The translations under genes and the position numbers were made by a program. Positions 49,331-59,150 of a stretch of DNA of 64,000 bases are shown here, piece after piece. The DNA comes from Triplophysa rosa (lineage: Eukaryota; Chordata; Actinopteri; Cypriniformes; Nemacheilidae): NCBI RefSeq assembly GCF_024868665.1, contig NC_079893.1, forward strand, positions 7,217,485 through 7,281,484, in the 5' to 3' direction. The notes under the pieces are model-generated. The model saw only the letters and a list, made by a program, of their open reading frames with translations, did no database searches and was not told the DNA's origin. Every line of letters begins with the position of its first letter. Position 1 is the first letter of the stretch.

Positions 49331-49345
49331 GAGATCAAGGTTGTG

Positions 49346-49420
<75 letters not shown>

Positions 49421-49469
49421 ATGATAGTATTAGTAGATTAGATAGATGATAGTAATAGATAGATAAGTA

Positions 49470-49542
<73 letters not shown>

Positions 49543-49602
49543 TAGATAGATAGATAATAGGAAGATAGCATAGATAGATAGTAGATAGATAGATAGATAG
49601 AT

Positions 49603-49633
<31 letters not shown>

Positions 49634-49670
49634 GATCAGATAGAAGATGATATAGATAGATAGATAGATG
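49346..49670 (+). repeat. (GATA)n microsatellite with variant units
   Basis: About 325 bp of GATA units. The first block (49346-49420) is near perfect; later blocks are broken by GATGATAG, TAGTAGATAG and similar variants. Confidence 0.95.
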
Positions 49671-49904
49671 TGTATGTGGAAAACAGTTGCTCAATGTTGT
49701 GGTCAGGCAAGCGTAGATGAATCTACACTGGAACACATCGACTGGCTACAGTCCAGACTACTAATCCTCAACATCTGCCTGCTGTTAAATAACACACGCC
49801 AACAGGTGTTAACCATATACACAAACACATACACATATACAAACACAAACACCCAAGATTCGACTTAAATTATTATTATTTACTAAAAACCAGCAGCGTC
49901 TTGT

Positions 49905-50245
49905 ATTGCCTTCTCAAAAGGGCAGTAAATCACTTTCCCGCTCATTCTCCTTCACAACTCCTTCCTAGTGGAATATTCTTCCTAACTCAGTCCGGTCAAC
50001 CACATCTCTCACAACATTCAAAAAACTACTTAAAACCCATCTCTTCTGTGAATACTTTACAGAAAAAAACCCCACTCTCTCTTTCTCTCAACAGGCATGG
50101 TCTAGCTTTTGTTGAAACTGGTAACTTTGTATTAGCACTATTGTATTATTTCTCCTGTATGACATATCGCTTATTGCTCCCTGAACATTCTGTAAGTCGC
50201 TTTGGATAAAAGTGTCTGCTAAATGACTAAATGTAAATGTAAAAT
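49905..50245 (+). mobile_element. LINE 3' end (non-LTR retrotransposon)
   Basis: The end of a LINE ORF2 is readable as PNSVRSTTSLTTFKKLLKTH, then LFCEYFT (about 49983-50063), the usual C-terminal motif of fish non-LTR elements. A 3' UTR and the tail TGTAAGTCGCTTTGGATAAA follow, then AGTGTCTGCTAAATGACT. Upstream reverse-transcriptase sequence is absent (5' truncation), and the coding part carries a frameshift. Confidence 0.75.
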
Positions 50246-50844
50246 GTGAAATACTGATAAGATGCGGCTAACATTTTGGGGGCATGCTTTGGTTTTATGT
50301 AAACCCATAATCTCGCTACGAGCTAATTACACAGAGATATAACTTATGGCAGGGAGTTATGGCTGAGTAATCGTGGCAGAATTCTCTCTCTAGGTCTGTG
50401 AAGACAGCAAAGTGAGTGGGTTTTAGTCATCAGATATGAATATTAAATATTATTTCTAGATCAAATGTGCGTGTTAATTAAGCAATAAATCAGATCTTTA
50501 CAGGCACGAGGATTTGAATAGCACCCGTGCTAGTGAACGTCATGAAACGCTTTATTTAAACTGCAATACATGCTCTGTTCAAGAGGGGGAGCTCTCAGTA
50601 AAAGCAGCAGCGGTGGAGACCGTAAAAAAGTGATTCATGTTGGTAATGAGAATCATGGGGCTCAACACATCCTGTAGGAGTTGATAAATTCAGTCTAGTT
50701 CATTTTTAAACAACTTTTAAGGCACTAAAAATGCTTTCATGGGAATAATAATTTGGCAAAGGGTGAAACTAATTATATAGGATCGATAGGCATTTGTTTC
50801 AGGATAAATAATGAATGTGAAACAGATGAAACAAACAGAAGAGG
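50246..50844. other. intergenic DNA between LINE end and pcdh18 3' UTR
   Basis: Contains the alternative minus-strand AATAAA at 50551-50556; otherwise nothing. Confidence 0.5.
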
Positions 50845-51503
50845 GATTTTCAAATGTATATTTTAATGCAACAGATTTGTAAAGTCTTCAATGCAACATC
50901 ATTGTAAAATCTTAAGGGAAAGTTTTGTTGACAAAAAGTCTCAAGAGAAAATTCACAGTCATTCATGGCTGATGCATAAACCACTGAAACAGAGCGCCTT
51001 TCTTACACTACTGAGAGTATTTAGTGTTCACAATAATAACAGAGAACTAGACCACTGACAATAGTTTGTATATACTGTAAAATCTGTATTGATTGAAAAA
51101 ACAACCTTACACACACATGAACCGTTTTCCGGTGTATAAACAAATCTTGGTTTGATTTTACAGACATGCATACATTGAAATATAAAAATAGACATTTGTA
51201 TTGCTTTCTGTACAAACATATATATACATATATATATATATATAAATATGAAGTAAAAAAAAAACGTAAAAATGAAAAGGCAGGTACAATCACATTGTGT
51301 TCACGTTTGTACAAAAAGACCAAAAAGTCTTCCAATTTTGAAGTAAACAATATCAACGAAACGTTTTCACAAGCGACTCGATCAAGGCTACAGCGCTGAA
51401 CTTTCTCCCTCTCTCCTTCTTGAAATGATTATTTCACTCGACGAAAACAAAGTGAACGAGTAAGAATGAGAGAGGGAGATGTTCTTTAACAGACTGTTGT
51501 TGT
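50845..51503 (-). other. pcdh18: probable pcdh18 3' UTR
   Basis: Non-coding AT-rich sequence directly after the natural stop. A minus-strand ATTAAA (50862-50867) is a candidate polyadenylation signal, and a canonical AATAAA lies farther on at 50551-50556. It contains a short (TA)n run at 51217-51243. The end is a guess from the signal only. Confidence 0.45.
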
Positions 51504-52165
51504 TTAGCTCTGGCGTACGTCCTGAAGTAGTTTGTTAATTTCGGCAACCAGTTCGCTAGCGTTGACAACTTCGTGTCTCGTGTCGTTGCGTTTTCCCTGC
51601 CGCTGGCTGAGCACGCTCTCCAAGTCATCCTCTTCTTAGTTCTCAGGAATCTCCTCCATTGCCGGCAGCCATTTTAAATGCGCCTGCGATGCCGCGTGAT
51701 TGGTCGAGCCGTGTCCGCTCGTCACAGCACCGCCGGGGTTCTGAAAGTGAGTATTGGCTGCCCAAACGGCAACACCTTGAGGATAGGCGGTGCCCGCAGA
51801 AGACCCAGGCGCCTTACCCAGCAGGAAGCCCTTTCTTATCTCTATGGCAGCGGAGGATGAGGGCAGGGCAGTGCATTCGTCGGCATCTCTGACCTCGGTG
51901 TAAGAAGGCGGCAGAAGACGTTGGAAGACGTTGTTCATTTCAGACAGCAGAGAGCCGCCGCATTCCTCCTCGTGGTCCTTACCGAAGGTTGAAAAGCTCT
52001 TCTTAGCCGAGTCGATGGACTCCTGGTCGTCCTCTAGGACCTGAGGCCTGCTCTCCTCTCCTGGGATGTACATGTTAACGCGGTAATCTGAGGATGCCTG
52101 AGATGGCATCCAGCACTGGTCAGAGTGACCCAACACACGACACTCCTCTGTACACAATTTCATGA
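51504..52165 (-). CDS. pcdh18: pcdh18 coding exon 4 (C-terminal tail) with in-frame TAA
   Basis: Encodes the distal cytoplasmic tail: [17 protein letters not shown], the FSTFGK WIRS-type motif, [33 protein letters not shown], and [12 protein letters not shown] followed by TAA at 51636-51638. Human PCDH18 has tyrosine at this point (IPENYEEDD). After the TAA the same frame runs 43 further codons, beginning [11 protein letters not shown] and ending [18 protein letters not shown], then a second TAA at 51504-51506. A single TAT or TAC to TAA change explains the lesion; no indel is involved. The lost segment is an acidic, probably helical terminus conserved to human. Confidence 0.93.
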
Positions 52166-55100
52166 CTGTTGAGAGAAAAATATATTTCTCAGTGAGGATA
52201 ATTCAGTGAGGAAAATCTAATTTAAAAGCTACATCCAAAAAAACCTTAAAATCGCTCAGACAAAGAGATACAACAGAAAGCAAATTTTGACTGTTTTCAG
52301 AGCTTTCCACAAAGTATAAGTCTCCAGTTTCGGAAAAGATCTAAACAATGCCAACATCTGGGATTGATTTTTCCAAAATTTCTGCAATTTCAACTCAACC
52401 ATTTCTCATACCTGCAAACTAGTCGCTTTTCTGCTAAATTCGCCGTTTTGAATAAAAAACAGGTCATTTATGTCCAGAATCAAGATAACAGCTAACAGCG
52501 TCGTCTTTTTTGGTCCTTGGGCCAGCTAGACTCAGCATCGTCTTTTTTTTGGCCCATGGGCCAACCAGAATTACGCGTTCTGAACGTCATGTTTGCACCA
52601 CGTGAAAAGCAGAGTGTCTGTCAAAGAGAAAATGGCTGTCAAAGCGTTGATATTTATTATTCAGTTCACCCGAGTGATCAAAACTGCTATGTTATGAGAG
52701 CTAGTTGCCAGTCTCACTTTCGAATTTCCACTTCTAGAGCTCTGCCCTTCTAAGTGAGTTAGGCACTTGGGTGCGAAACCGTGAGATGGATATTCGTCCG
52801 AAGCTTCAGTCGCAGAAGCTGTAGTTTACGGATGATATTGAATAATTATTTTAGAGACCGATCAATTTGCTTCGTAATACATTAATATGTCGTCAGGAGC
52901 TGCGAGGATTGCTTTTATATTGCTTGTATCTGCTTTTTGACCTGTCTTTTTTATGAAAGCTCTTGTTAACTCTTTTTTGAGATCTTATAACTCGCATCAA
53001 TAAGGTCCTGCACTTTATCTCTCTTAACTCTCTTAACATCAGTCTTTATTTTCTCAATCCTGCATGTTTTAAAACCAAAACCAAAACCTCAAAACACTTT
53101 GCTTCCGATGGACACGCATCCAGTTTGTATTAGGAAAGGCTTAGCAAGGTGCACCTCTCAGAAAACGTAGACAAATGAAGATCATTTAAAATGTTTAATT
53201 ATGATTTGGAGCATTGGGATCGCGAGATGAGGGCAATGTATTTATTTTGTATGAAAATCTCAAATTCAACCAAAATCTATATTTTTCACTTTTTCCTGTA
53301 GCTCAAAAATATTGTCATGTGATTAGCTGCTGCTCCATAGGTGTCATGTGGTGCACTTAAAAAACTTGTGCAGGCCAAAAGCATGAAGAAAATGACAATA
53401 CCCCCCCTCGTATGGCTGTCACCTTTTCACCTCTTCTGAGTTTTGCAGGCTTTGATTTCATCAAAGTCTATACTATCTCAGCTATTTTATCCCCATTTTA
53501 TGATTCTGTGTTCCATGAAGTCTCTGTAAATATAAAAGAGTAACCTCTGAGCAATGCCATTCTCATCTGGGTTCATATAATTGCAGATTGACTGTGCTTT
53601 AATACTCGATACGCACATGAAAATTAAGCAAAAAGCCTTTGAATTGTGTGGTGTTTGGCTGCAATCATGACATTTTTGTAACCACTACCTTTCGCTGTTA
53701 CTGTTTAATAACTCGCTTTTTCTCTTCAGCCCGAGACGTGTGTGTATATGTGGCGGATTGGACTATTATTTCCCCGTATTCATTCTCTTCTTTGAGTGAC
53801 AGCTCTGTGCTTTCAGAATGTGAAGTGAAGAAAATTCACAATAATTGCTTTCACAATGCAGTTAAACACACACAAGCACGCATACACACTTCTCTCCTCA
53901 GAGGGCCACTGTTTCAGCCCCGTTTTTCCTCTTTTATAGCAACCTGTGAACATCACCTCTTCCCTCACTAAAGCAGTTTATTGTCATTTTCTGTCTTTCT
54001 TGTTTTCCAGCTGTCCCCTCTTTTCACCCCCTCTACTTTTCCTCTCTCCAGTGCCTCTAATTTTTAAAACCTCAGCCATATCTGATTCGTGCGAGGCGAC
54101 GTCGGCAAAGTAATGAATGATAATCTATCTTAACAAAGGATGTCAGCCAATGACAAACTCTCTCTCCTCAGAGCTCCTCAGCTCAGCCCCTCCTCAACAC
54201 ACCCGCCTCCAAAATCCATTCTCATGCCTCTTCATTTCTCCTTCTCTATTCTTGTTTCCCACTCTTGTTTTCTCTTTGGTTCTCTAACCACCTTTTCCTT
54301 ATTTGTTCATTGCTCAGGTTGCTCTTTCATATCTCAGGAAATGTTGAGAACTTTCTGAAACTAAAATCTAAATTCTTTAGATTTGTTCTTGAGGAGAAAA
54401 ATCACAGAAACGTGATATTTCAATTAAAAAAACCGCTTCAGTATATTTCATTGCTGCGTATGAGACACAATTGAGACATTATGAGATCTAATTTGTGAAA
54501 CATTTAGACAAGAAACCAAGTCAGACACTAACAGGTCATTTCATTTCTATCCCGATGCACCCATTTGCATTGCAATAAACTGCAGCAAGTCACCATAAAC
54601 AGTGTGTTAGATATTGCATCATAAACTGTCAATGAGCTTTGTGCTCAAGCTGATGAATGTCATCATTCACGGTGAAAAAAAGGTGCTCAGCATGGGCGCA
54701 CATGAACATAAAGACCAGCAGGAGATCGTTTCTCACCAGGGTGGAGACGGTGGTGCCCATCGCTGTGGAAGAGGTCTCCGAAGCCGTCGCCTAGCAACCG
54801 GTCGATGGGCGAATCGCGGCCCATCTCGCAGTCGCTGTCGCCCGCATCACTGTCGCCACGCCCACTATCTTTCAAACTGAACTTATCCATGTCCTGGAGG
54901 GCGTACCTGCGTGAACGTTGACACAAAACCTTACAGTTAGAAGTTGTACTTGAATGTGTGTTTTTTGAAACATAGTTTCAGAATGTATATGGTAACGTTA
55001 CTTACAGTGAATAAATCATTTAAAAATACTTTTTAGGGTGATATCTCAATCACATTCATGCAAACAGATTTAGAGTGAGACAGAAAACCTGTTTAGTTCC

Positions 55101-58100
55101 TATTCAACACAAGCTTAACCACAATAATCTCTATGCATTGCATACAGTCTATGAACATGCATTTATGCAGAGCACATGCCCCACCCATCATGTGCACCAC
55201 TTAAAAAAATAATTTGAACTGGTGCAGACTATGAATGTACTGTATTTAACTGCCATGTAAACAGTGAGTCTTCAGTGCTGTCTTTCTAGAATTATGTATT
55301 TGTCCCACACCCATAAATTACCCCCAAAATGTATGCCTCACATGAGCAGAAAGGCATGCATGACAAAAAGGCAAAACCATGCACAAATGCCAGCATGTTT
55401 CTAAATCATCAACTTGATTAAAATGTCTCATTATATGGAACAATGGTCGCCACAATATGCACACAGGATAAAATGACATGATCCCAGAACAAAACGCAGA
55501 TGAGAGGAACGAAAAAAAAGGCACGGAAAGCAAGCTATGACCTCATGTGAGGAGCAGTCCAATCAGGATCTGCGAACGTGGGTGACCACGGCAACAGGGA
55601 AGTTCTGTCCTATTCTACCACAAACATTTTAGGATACCTATCATCCAATCCGATGGAACCAGCACCGCACAACAGGTTGAGTATCACTACCCATCTACTC
55701 CACTACACTATGTCGAGCACATCATGCCCATATAAGGAGTTTGAGCTTGGAGCGTAGTATGGGTTAGTTTGTTGTAAGTTTACCTGTAGCTGCGAGAGTA
55801 TTTGTTCCCTCTGAAGCTTGGCCGCGGCTGATACTGACCCTGATGGAGCATTGAAAGGAGCTGTGAGACTTGCTATAGCAAAAACAGATGACATAAATAA
55901 AAATAAATACTGATGGAACACAACACCCGTTCACACGCACAAACGCACAAATGAAAGTGTTAGAACACCACCCGATGACGTGAATGTTATGTTGACACAG
56001 ATGGATGTAAAAATGTGATAGACATTTAGTTCTTAGGTTAACGCTAGCAAACATCTTTTACCTCCACGGGGGGCGTGGCATGTGTAAGTTCCAGGGCGAA
56101 GTTCTCAGGAATGTGATTGGAGGAAATCGTGACCAAGCTGTTCAGCGATTGCCGGCTGTGTTGGCTATGTCGGCTGCCCATGAGGGCCCGTTCGGGTCCA
56201 GGCGAGGATGTGGGTGAGCGATGGTGTGCCCGTATTGGTAGGGTCCCGTTGACGGTGGGAACCAGGGTGATGTCGCCTTTGTGTATCTGCCTTGAGGGCT
56301 TTTTCGGGTGTTGTTGATAGGTGGACTCAGCCACCCTGCAGTTGTAAGACCGAGTGTCTTTCTTTTCCCGTGAGCAGCGGAGAGCAAAGGCCACCATGAT
56401 GATGAGCAAGATGGCACAGATTGCTCCAAGCGAGATGATGATGATCATGGAAATATCCAGAGGGCTCTCTGCTGTTCCGCCCCCCGTTAGATGTGGGTTC
56501 ATGTTGTTCTCAATATTTTCATAAAGCGAAAGTCTCAGCAGGGCCCTTGTGCTCATAGGTTGTGCTCCGTGGTCCTCTACCTGCACGGTCAACTCCACAT
56601 GGTCCACTGGAATGTCCTGCATGCTGACGTTGGTGCGAATTTCGCACGTTTTAGTGTCTATGTTGAAGTAACCTGCATCGTTGCCCCCTATGAAGGAACA
56701 GGAGAGGTCACCGTTGGCATCAGCATCACGGTCTATCGCCCTGACGACAGTCACCATGTCACCCGCCTCTGCATATTTGGAAACTGGAACGTCGGCGGTG
56801 TGGTTCCACAGCTGTGGCATCATGATGACCGGTTTGTTATCATTCTCATCCAACACGGTTAACATTACGGTCACGTTGCTGCGAAGCAGAGGACTTCCGG
56901 AATCCCGGGCTTGGACCAGAAAGGAGATCTGACTAACGTCTTCGCGATCAAAAGTACGCAATGCATAAAGGTCTCCGTTGGATGGGTCAATGGTGACGTA
57001 AGTGGAGATGGAGCTACCATGGACCATACTTTCAAGTATGGAGTAGCTCACTTGGCCATTTGGGCCCAGGTCTGGATCTGAGGCCCGGACTGAAGACAAA
57101 TAAGCTCCTGGAGAGTTGTTCTCCACCTTCGAAATCTCATATCTGGTCTTTTCAAATGTTGGTGCGTTGTCGTTTTCATCCTGGACCTGCACGGTGAAGT
57201 GTTTCATGGTGGATTGACTTGGAGAGCCTTTATCTTCTGCTATAACGGTCAAGCTGTACTCTGACCTCTTCTCTCTGTCCAAAGTGACATTAGTGAGGAT
57301 CATATAATTCTTCTCATACGTCTTCTGGAGTTTAAAATGACCCTGGCCGTGTAGTCGACACTCCACTTCCCCATTCAACCCAGAGTCCAGATCATCTACC
57401 CTCACCAAAGCCACAAAAGTATCTACAGGAGCAGTTTCTGATATGTAAGCTATCTCTTCATTGCCTGTGGACATCAGGTTAATACTGATATCAGGTTTGT
57501 TGTCATTTACATCAACCACTTTTATTATGACCTTACAGTGGGCAGGCATTGAGTTGGGGCCCATATCCTGAGCTTGAACATCTATGTCATACGAATTTGT
57601 GGTTTCAAAGTCCACTTTCCTTGTCAACGTTAAGTGACCGTTATCAGAATTAATTTTAAACGTCTCTAAAATTTTAGGGGAAACGTGGCTGCTAAAAGAA
57701 TAAACGATTTTTCCATTTGTCCCTTCATCTGGGTCAGTGGCATTTAAATCAATGAGCAAACTGCCTAAATGTGAATTTTCAAGCAGGTTTATCACATAAG
57801 ATGGCTTCTCAAACACCGGGTTGTTGTCGTTCGAGTCAGCTATGCTGATTTTAAGCAGCGTTGTTCCAAATTTGGGGGGAACGCCCCTGTCTGAGGCTGT
57901 GAGCTGGAGTTCATAGCTCGCGCGCACCTCCCTATCCAGTTCTTTAAGCACCACGAGCTCTGCATACTTCGCGCCATCGGTTCTGGTTAGAATATCAATC
58001 TTAAAGAAGTCAGACGGGGTCAGAGAGTACGTGTGTAAAGAGTTCTCCCCGACGTCGGGATCGGTGGCGCTGTCAAGCGGAATGCGCGTGCCCACAGCGG

Positions 58101-58551
58101 CTGTCTCTGATATCTCTATGGGAATGACGGAGCGGGCAAACTGTGGCGCATTGTCGTTAATGTCCAAAATCTCCACTTCGATGTGAAACAGCTGTAGGTG
58201 TTCCGTGGGGAGGGTGAGAACTTCAAATTCGATAGTGCAGTTGAGATTCTTCTCGCACAGTTTCTCGCGGTCTATTTTGGTTCTGATGCTGATCTCACCG
58301 TCCTGGTCGCGCACGGATAGGAGAGATGCGCTGCCGCGCTGCATGGCTCTGAATCGCAAGGGTATCGAGCTCGGAAGTTTCGATAAAACATCAGCAACAT
58401 CTTCTCTAAGTCTAGTAATGACTGTACCGACCTTCTGCTCCTCGTACACTTGATATTTCAGAGTTTTAGCAGAGACATGACGTGCCAATGTCAAAAGCAC
58501 AGCAAGTTTGAGAAAAGTGGCACAGAACACTGTGCCCTTGCTGTTATCCAT
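51504..58551 (-). CDS. pcdh18: protocadherin-18 (delta-2 protocadherin), four coding exons, premature stop in last exon
   Basis: Cell-surface calcium-dependent adhesion and signalling receptor of the delta-2 protocadherins. Joining exons 58551-56062, 55872-55784, 54906-54737 and 52165-51504 gives a continuous frame of 1137 codons; human PCDH18 has 1135 residues. Visible order: signal peptide (about 1-28), six cadherin repeats (about 29-680) with linkers such as DINDNAP, DSNDNNP, DVNDNKP and DENDNAP, membrane helix (about 700-724), then a cytoplasmic tail with the delta-2 motifs NCRVAESTY and KDSGRGDSD. The tail also has FSTFGK, a WAVE-complex-binding (WIRS-type) motif, at 974-979. I recognise PCDH18 rather than PCDH17, 10 or 19 from EC1, the [18 protein letters not shown] segment and the [10 protein letters not shown] terminus. 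The first ATG has A at -3 and G at +4. Oddity: codon 1093 is TAA (51636-51638), so the predicted product is 1092 residues. Whether this is the a or b teleost paralogue cannot be told. Confidence 0.95.
52166..54736 (-). other. pcdh18: pcdh18 intron 3
   Basis: 2571-bp intron with donor GTGAGA and a pyrimidine-rich acceptor (TTTTTCTCTCAACAG). No further exon is needed, because the flanking codons join as G+TC to give valine followed by [18 protein letters not shown]. It contains an imperfect two-copy repeat with a 16-bp palindrome at 52549-52564. Confidence 0.88.
54737..54906 (-). CDS. pcdh18: pcdh18 coding exon 3
   Basis: 170-nt exon encoding [20 protein letters not shown], then [20 protein letters not shown] and on to ...[13 protein letters not shown]. 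This is the acidic, serine-rich conserved motif of delta-2 protocadherin tails (CM2-like). Acceptor CACGCAG; donor G|GTGAGA, leaving one base of the next codon. Confidence 0.93.
54907..55783 (-). other. pcdh18: pcdh18 intron 2
   Basis: 877-bp intron, donor GTAAAC, acceptor TTCACGCAG. It splits an arginine codon (AG|G). I see no repeat or RNA gene inside it. Confidence 0.88.
55784..55872 (-). CDS. pcdh18: pcdh18 coding exon 2
   Basis: 89-nt exon encoding [18 protein letters not shown], then [11 protein letters not shown] and two bases of an arginine codon. The wording is almost identical to the human PCDH18 tail, which fixes both borders. It lies between a CTATAG acceptor and a GTAAAC donor. 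It is too short to be found as an open frame by length alone; the match to the family is what supports it. Confidence 0.92.
55873..56061 (-). other. pcdh18: pcdh18 intron 1
   Basis: 189-bp phase-0 intron with donor GTAAAAG and acceptor TTTTTGCTATAG on the minus strand. It matches the PCDH18 junction between THATP.VE and QVSQLL. Confidence 0.9.
56062..58551 (-). CDS. pcdh18: pcdh18 coding exon 1 (ectodomain, membrane helix, proximal tail)
   Basis: 830 codons without interruption. The large single exon coding the whole ectodomain is the usual delta-protocadherin arrangement. The frame stays open 10 codons upstream of the ATG, but that extension begins with GTG and precedes the signal peptide, so the ATG at 58551-58549 is chosen. 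A hydrophobic stretch at residues 11-24 ends before [11 protein letters not shown], the start of EC1. Repeat boundaries, approximately: EC1 29-137, EC2 138-247, EC3 248-354, EC4 355-464, EC5 465-574, EC6 575-680. The helix around [17 protein letters not shown] is followed by a basic CSREKK stop-transfer segment. The exon ends in phase 0 after ...THATPPVE at a GTAAAAG donor (56061 downwards); reading on into the intron meets TAG after five codons. Confidence 0.96.
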
Positions 58552-59150
58552 GCTGGGTGTACAAAAATCTCTAGCAGGCACCGAAATAAACTCCCAGAAT
58601 GATTGTCGCCTCTTTGTTGTGCTGTCTCAGTCCTTTGCATGCGTTGTTATCGTTTCAAAAACATATCCAGTCCAAATTCAGAGAAAAAATGTCGTCAAAA
58701 ATGTTCCACCGTCTTAGAAAATGAAGATATCTGGAGTGCCGGAGATTAAACAAGCACTGGCATTAAAAACAAAAGCACGTATCCCCCTGTCACTAAGGAG
58801 AAATCTGTTGCGCGTATCAAGAGACTGGAAGCGTAACCTCCGTCTGGAGAGCCTGTGTGCGCGTATCTGTCTCCCGCTGTCTGAAGACACTCTTTGACTG
58901 ACTAACCCAAAATAGCAAAACCCCCTTTAGAGCTAGGGCTTCAGAAAACGCTTCTCCCAAATCATGCGCTACCCCTTCTCTTTGCGACTGACCATTCAAC
59001 ACAGAGCCACTATAGATCCCAATTAAATGAAGGGGAGAAAGGAAGTGGATAACTCCGCCCTTTAGGGTCTCCCCCCGTCCCCCTCTCTCGCTTTCTCTAT
59101 CTCTCTCTCTCTCTGGAGCGCGCCTCAACAAAGGATGAGAGAGCATAATT
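58552..59150 (-). promoter_or_regulatory. pcdh18: pcdh18 5' UTR and proximal promoter region
   Basis: Relatively GC- and CpG-rich compared with the flanks, immediately upstream of the pcdh18 ATG. On the minus strand it carries a (GA)n run (about 59094-59115) followed by G-rich blocks (about 59070-59085). No TATA box at a credible distance is visible, so the transcription start cannot be fixed. A GA-rich, TATA-less promoter is inference. Confidence 0.45.

Noticed and set aside
49335..49736. 133-residue LSIY-repeat frame
   Set aside because: Translation of the GATA microsatellite.
58552..58581. Ten-codon upstream extension of pcdh18 exon 1
   Set aside because: It starts with GTG, lies before a good signal peptide, and the ATG at 58551 has a strong start context.
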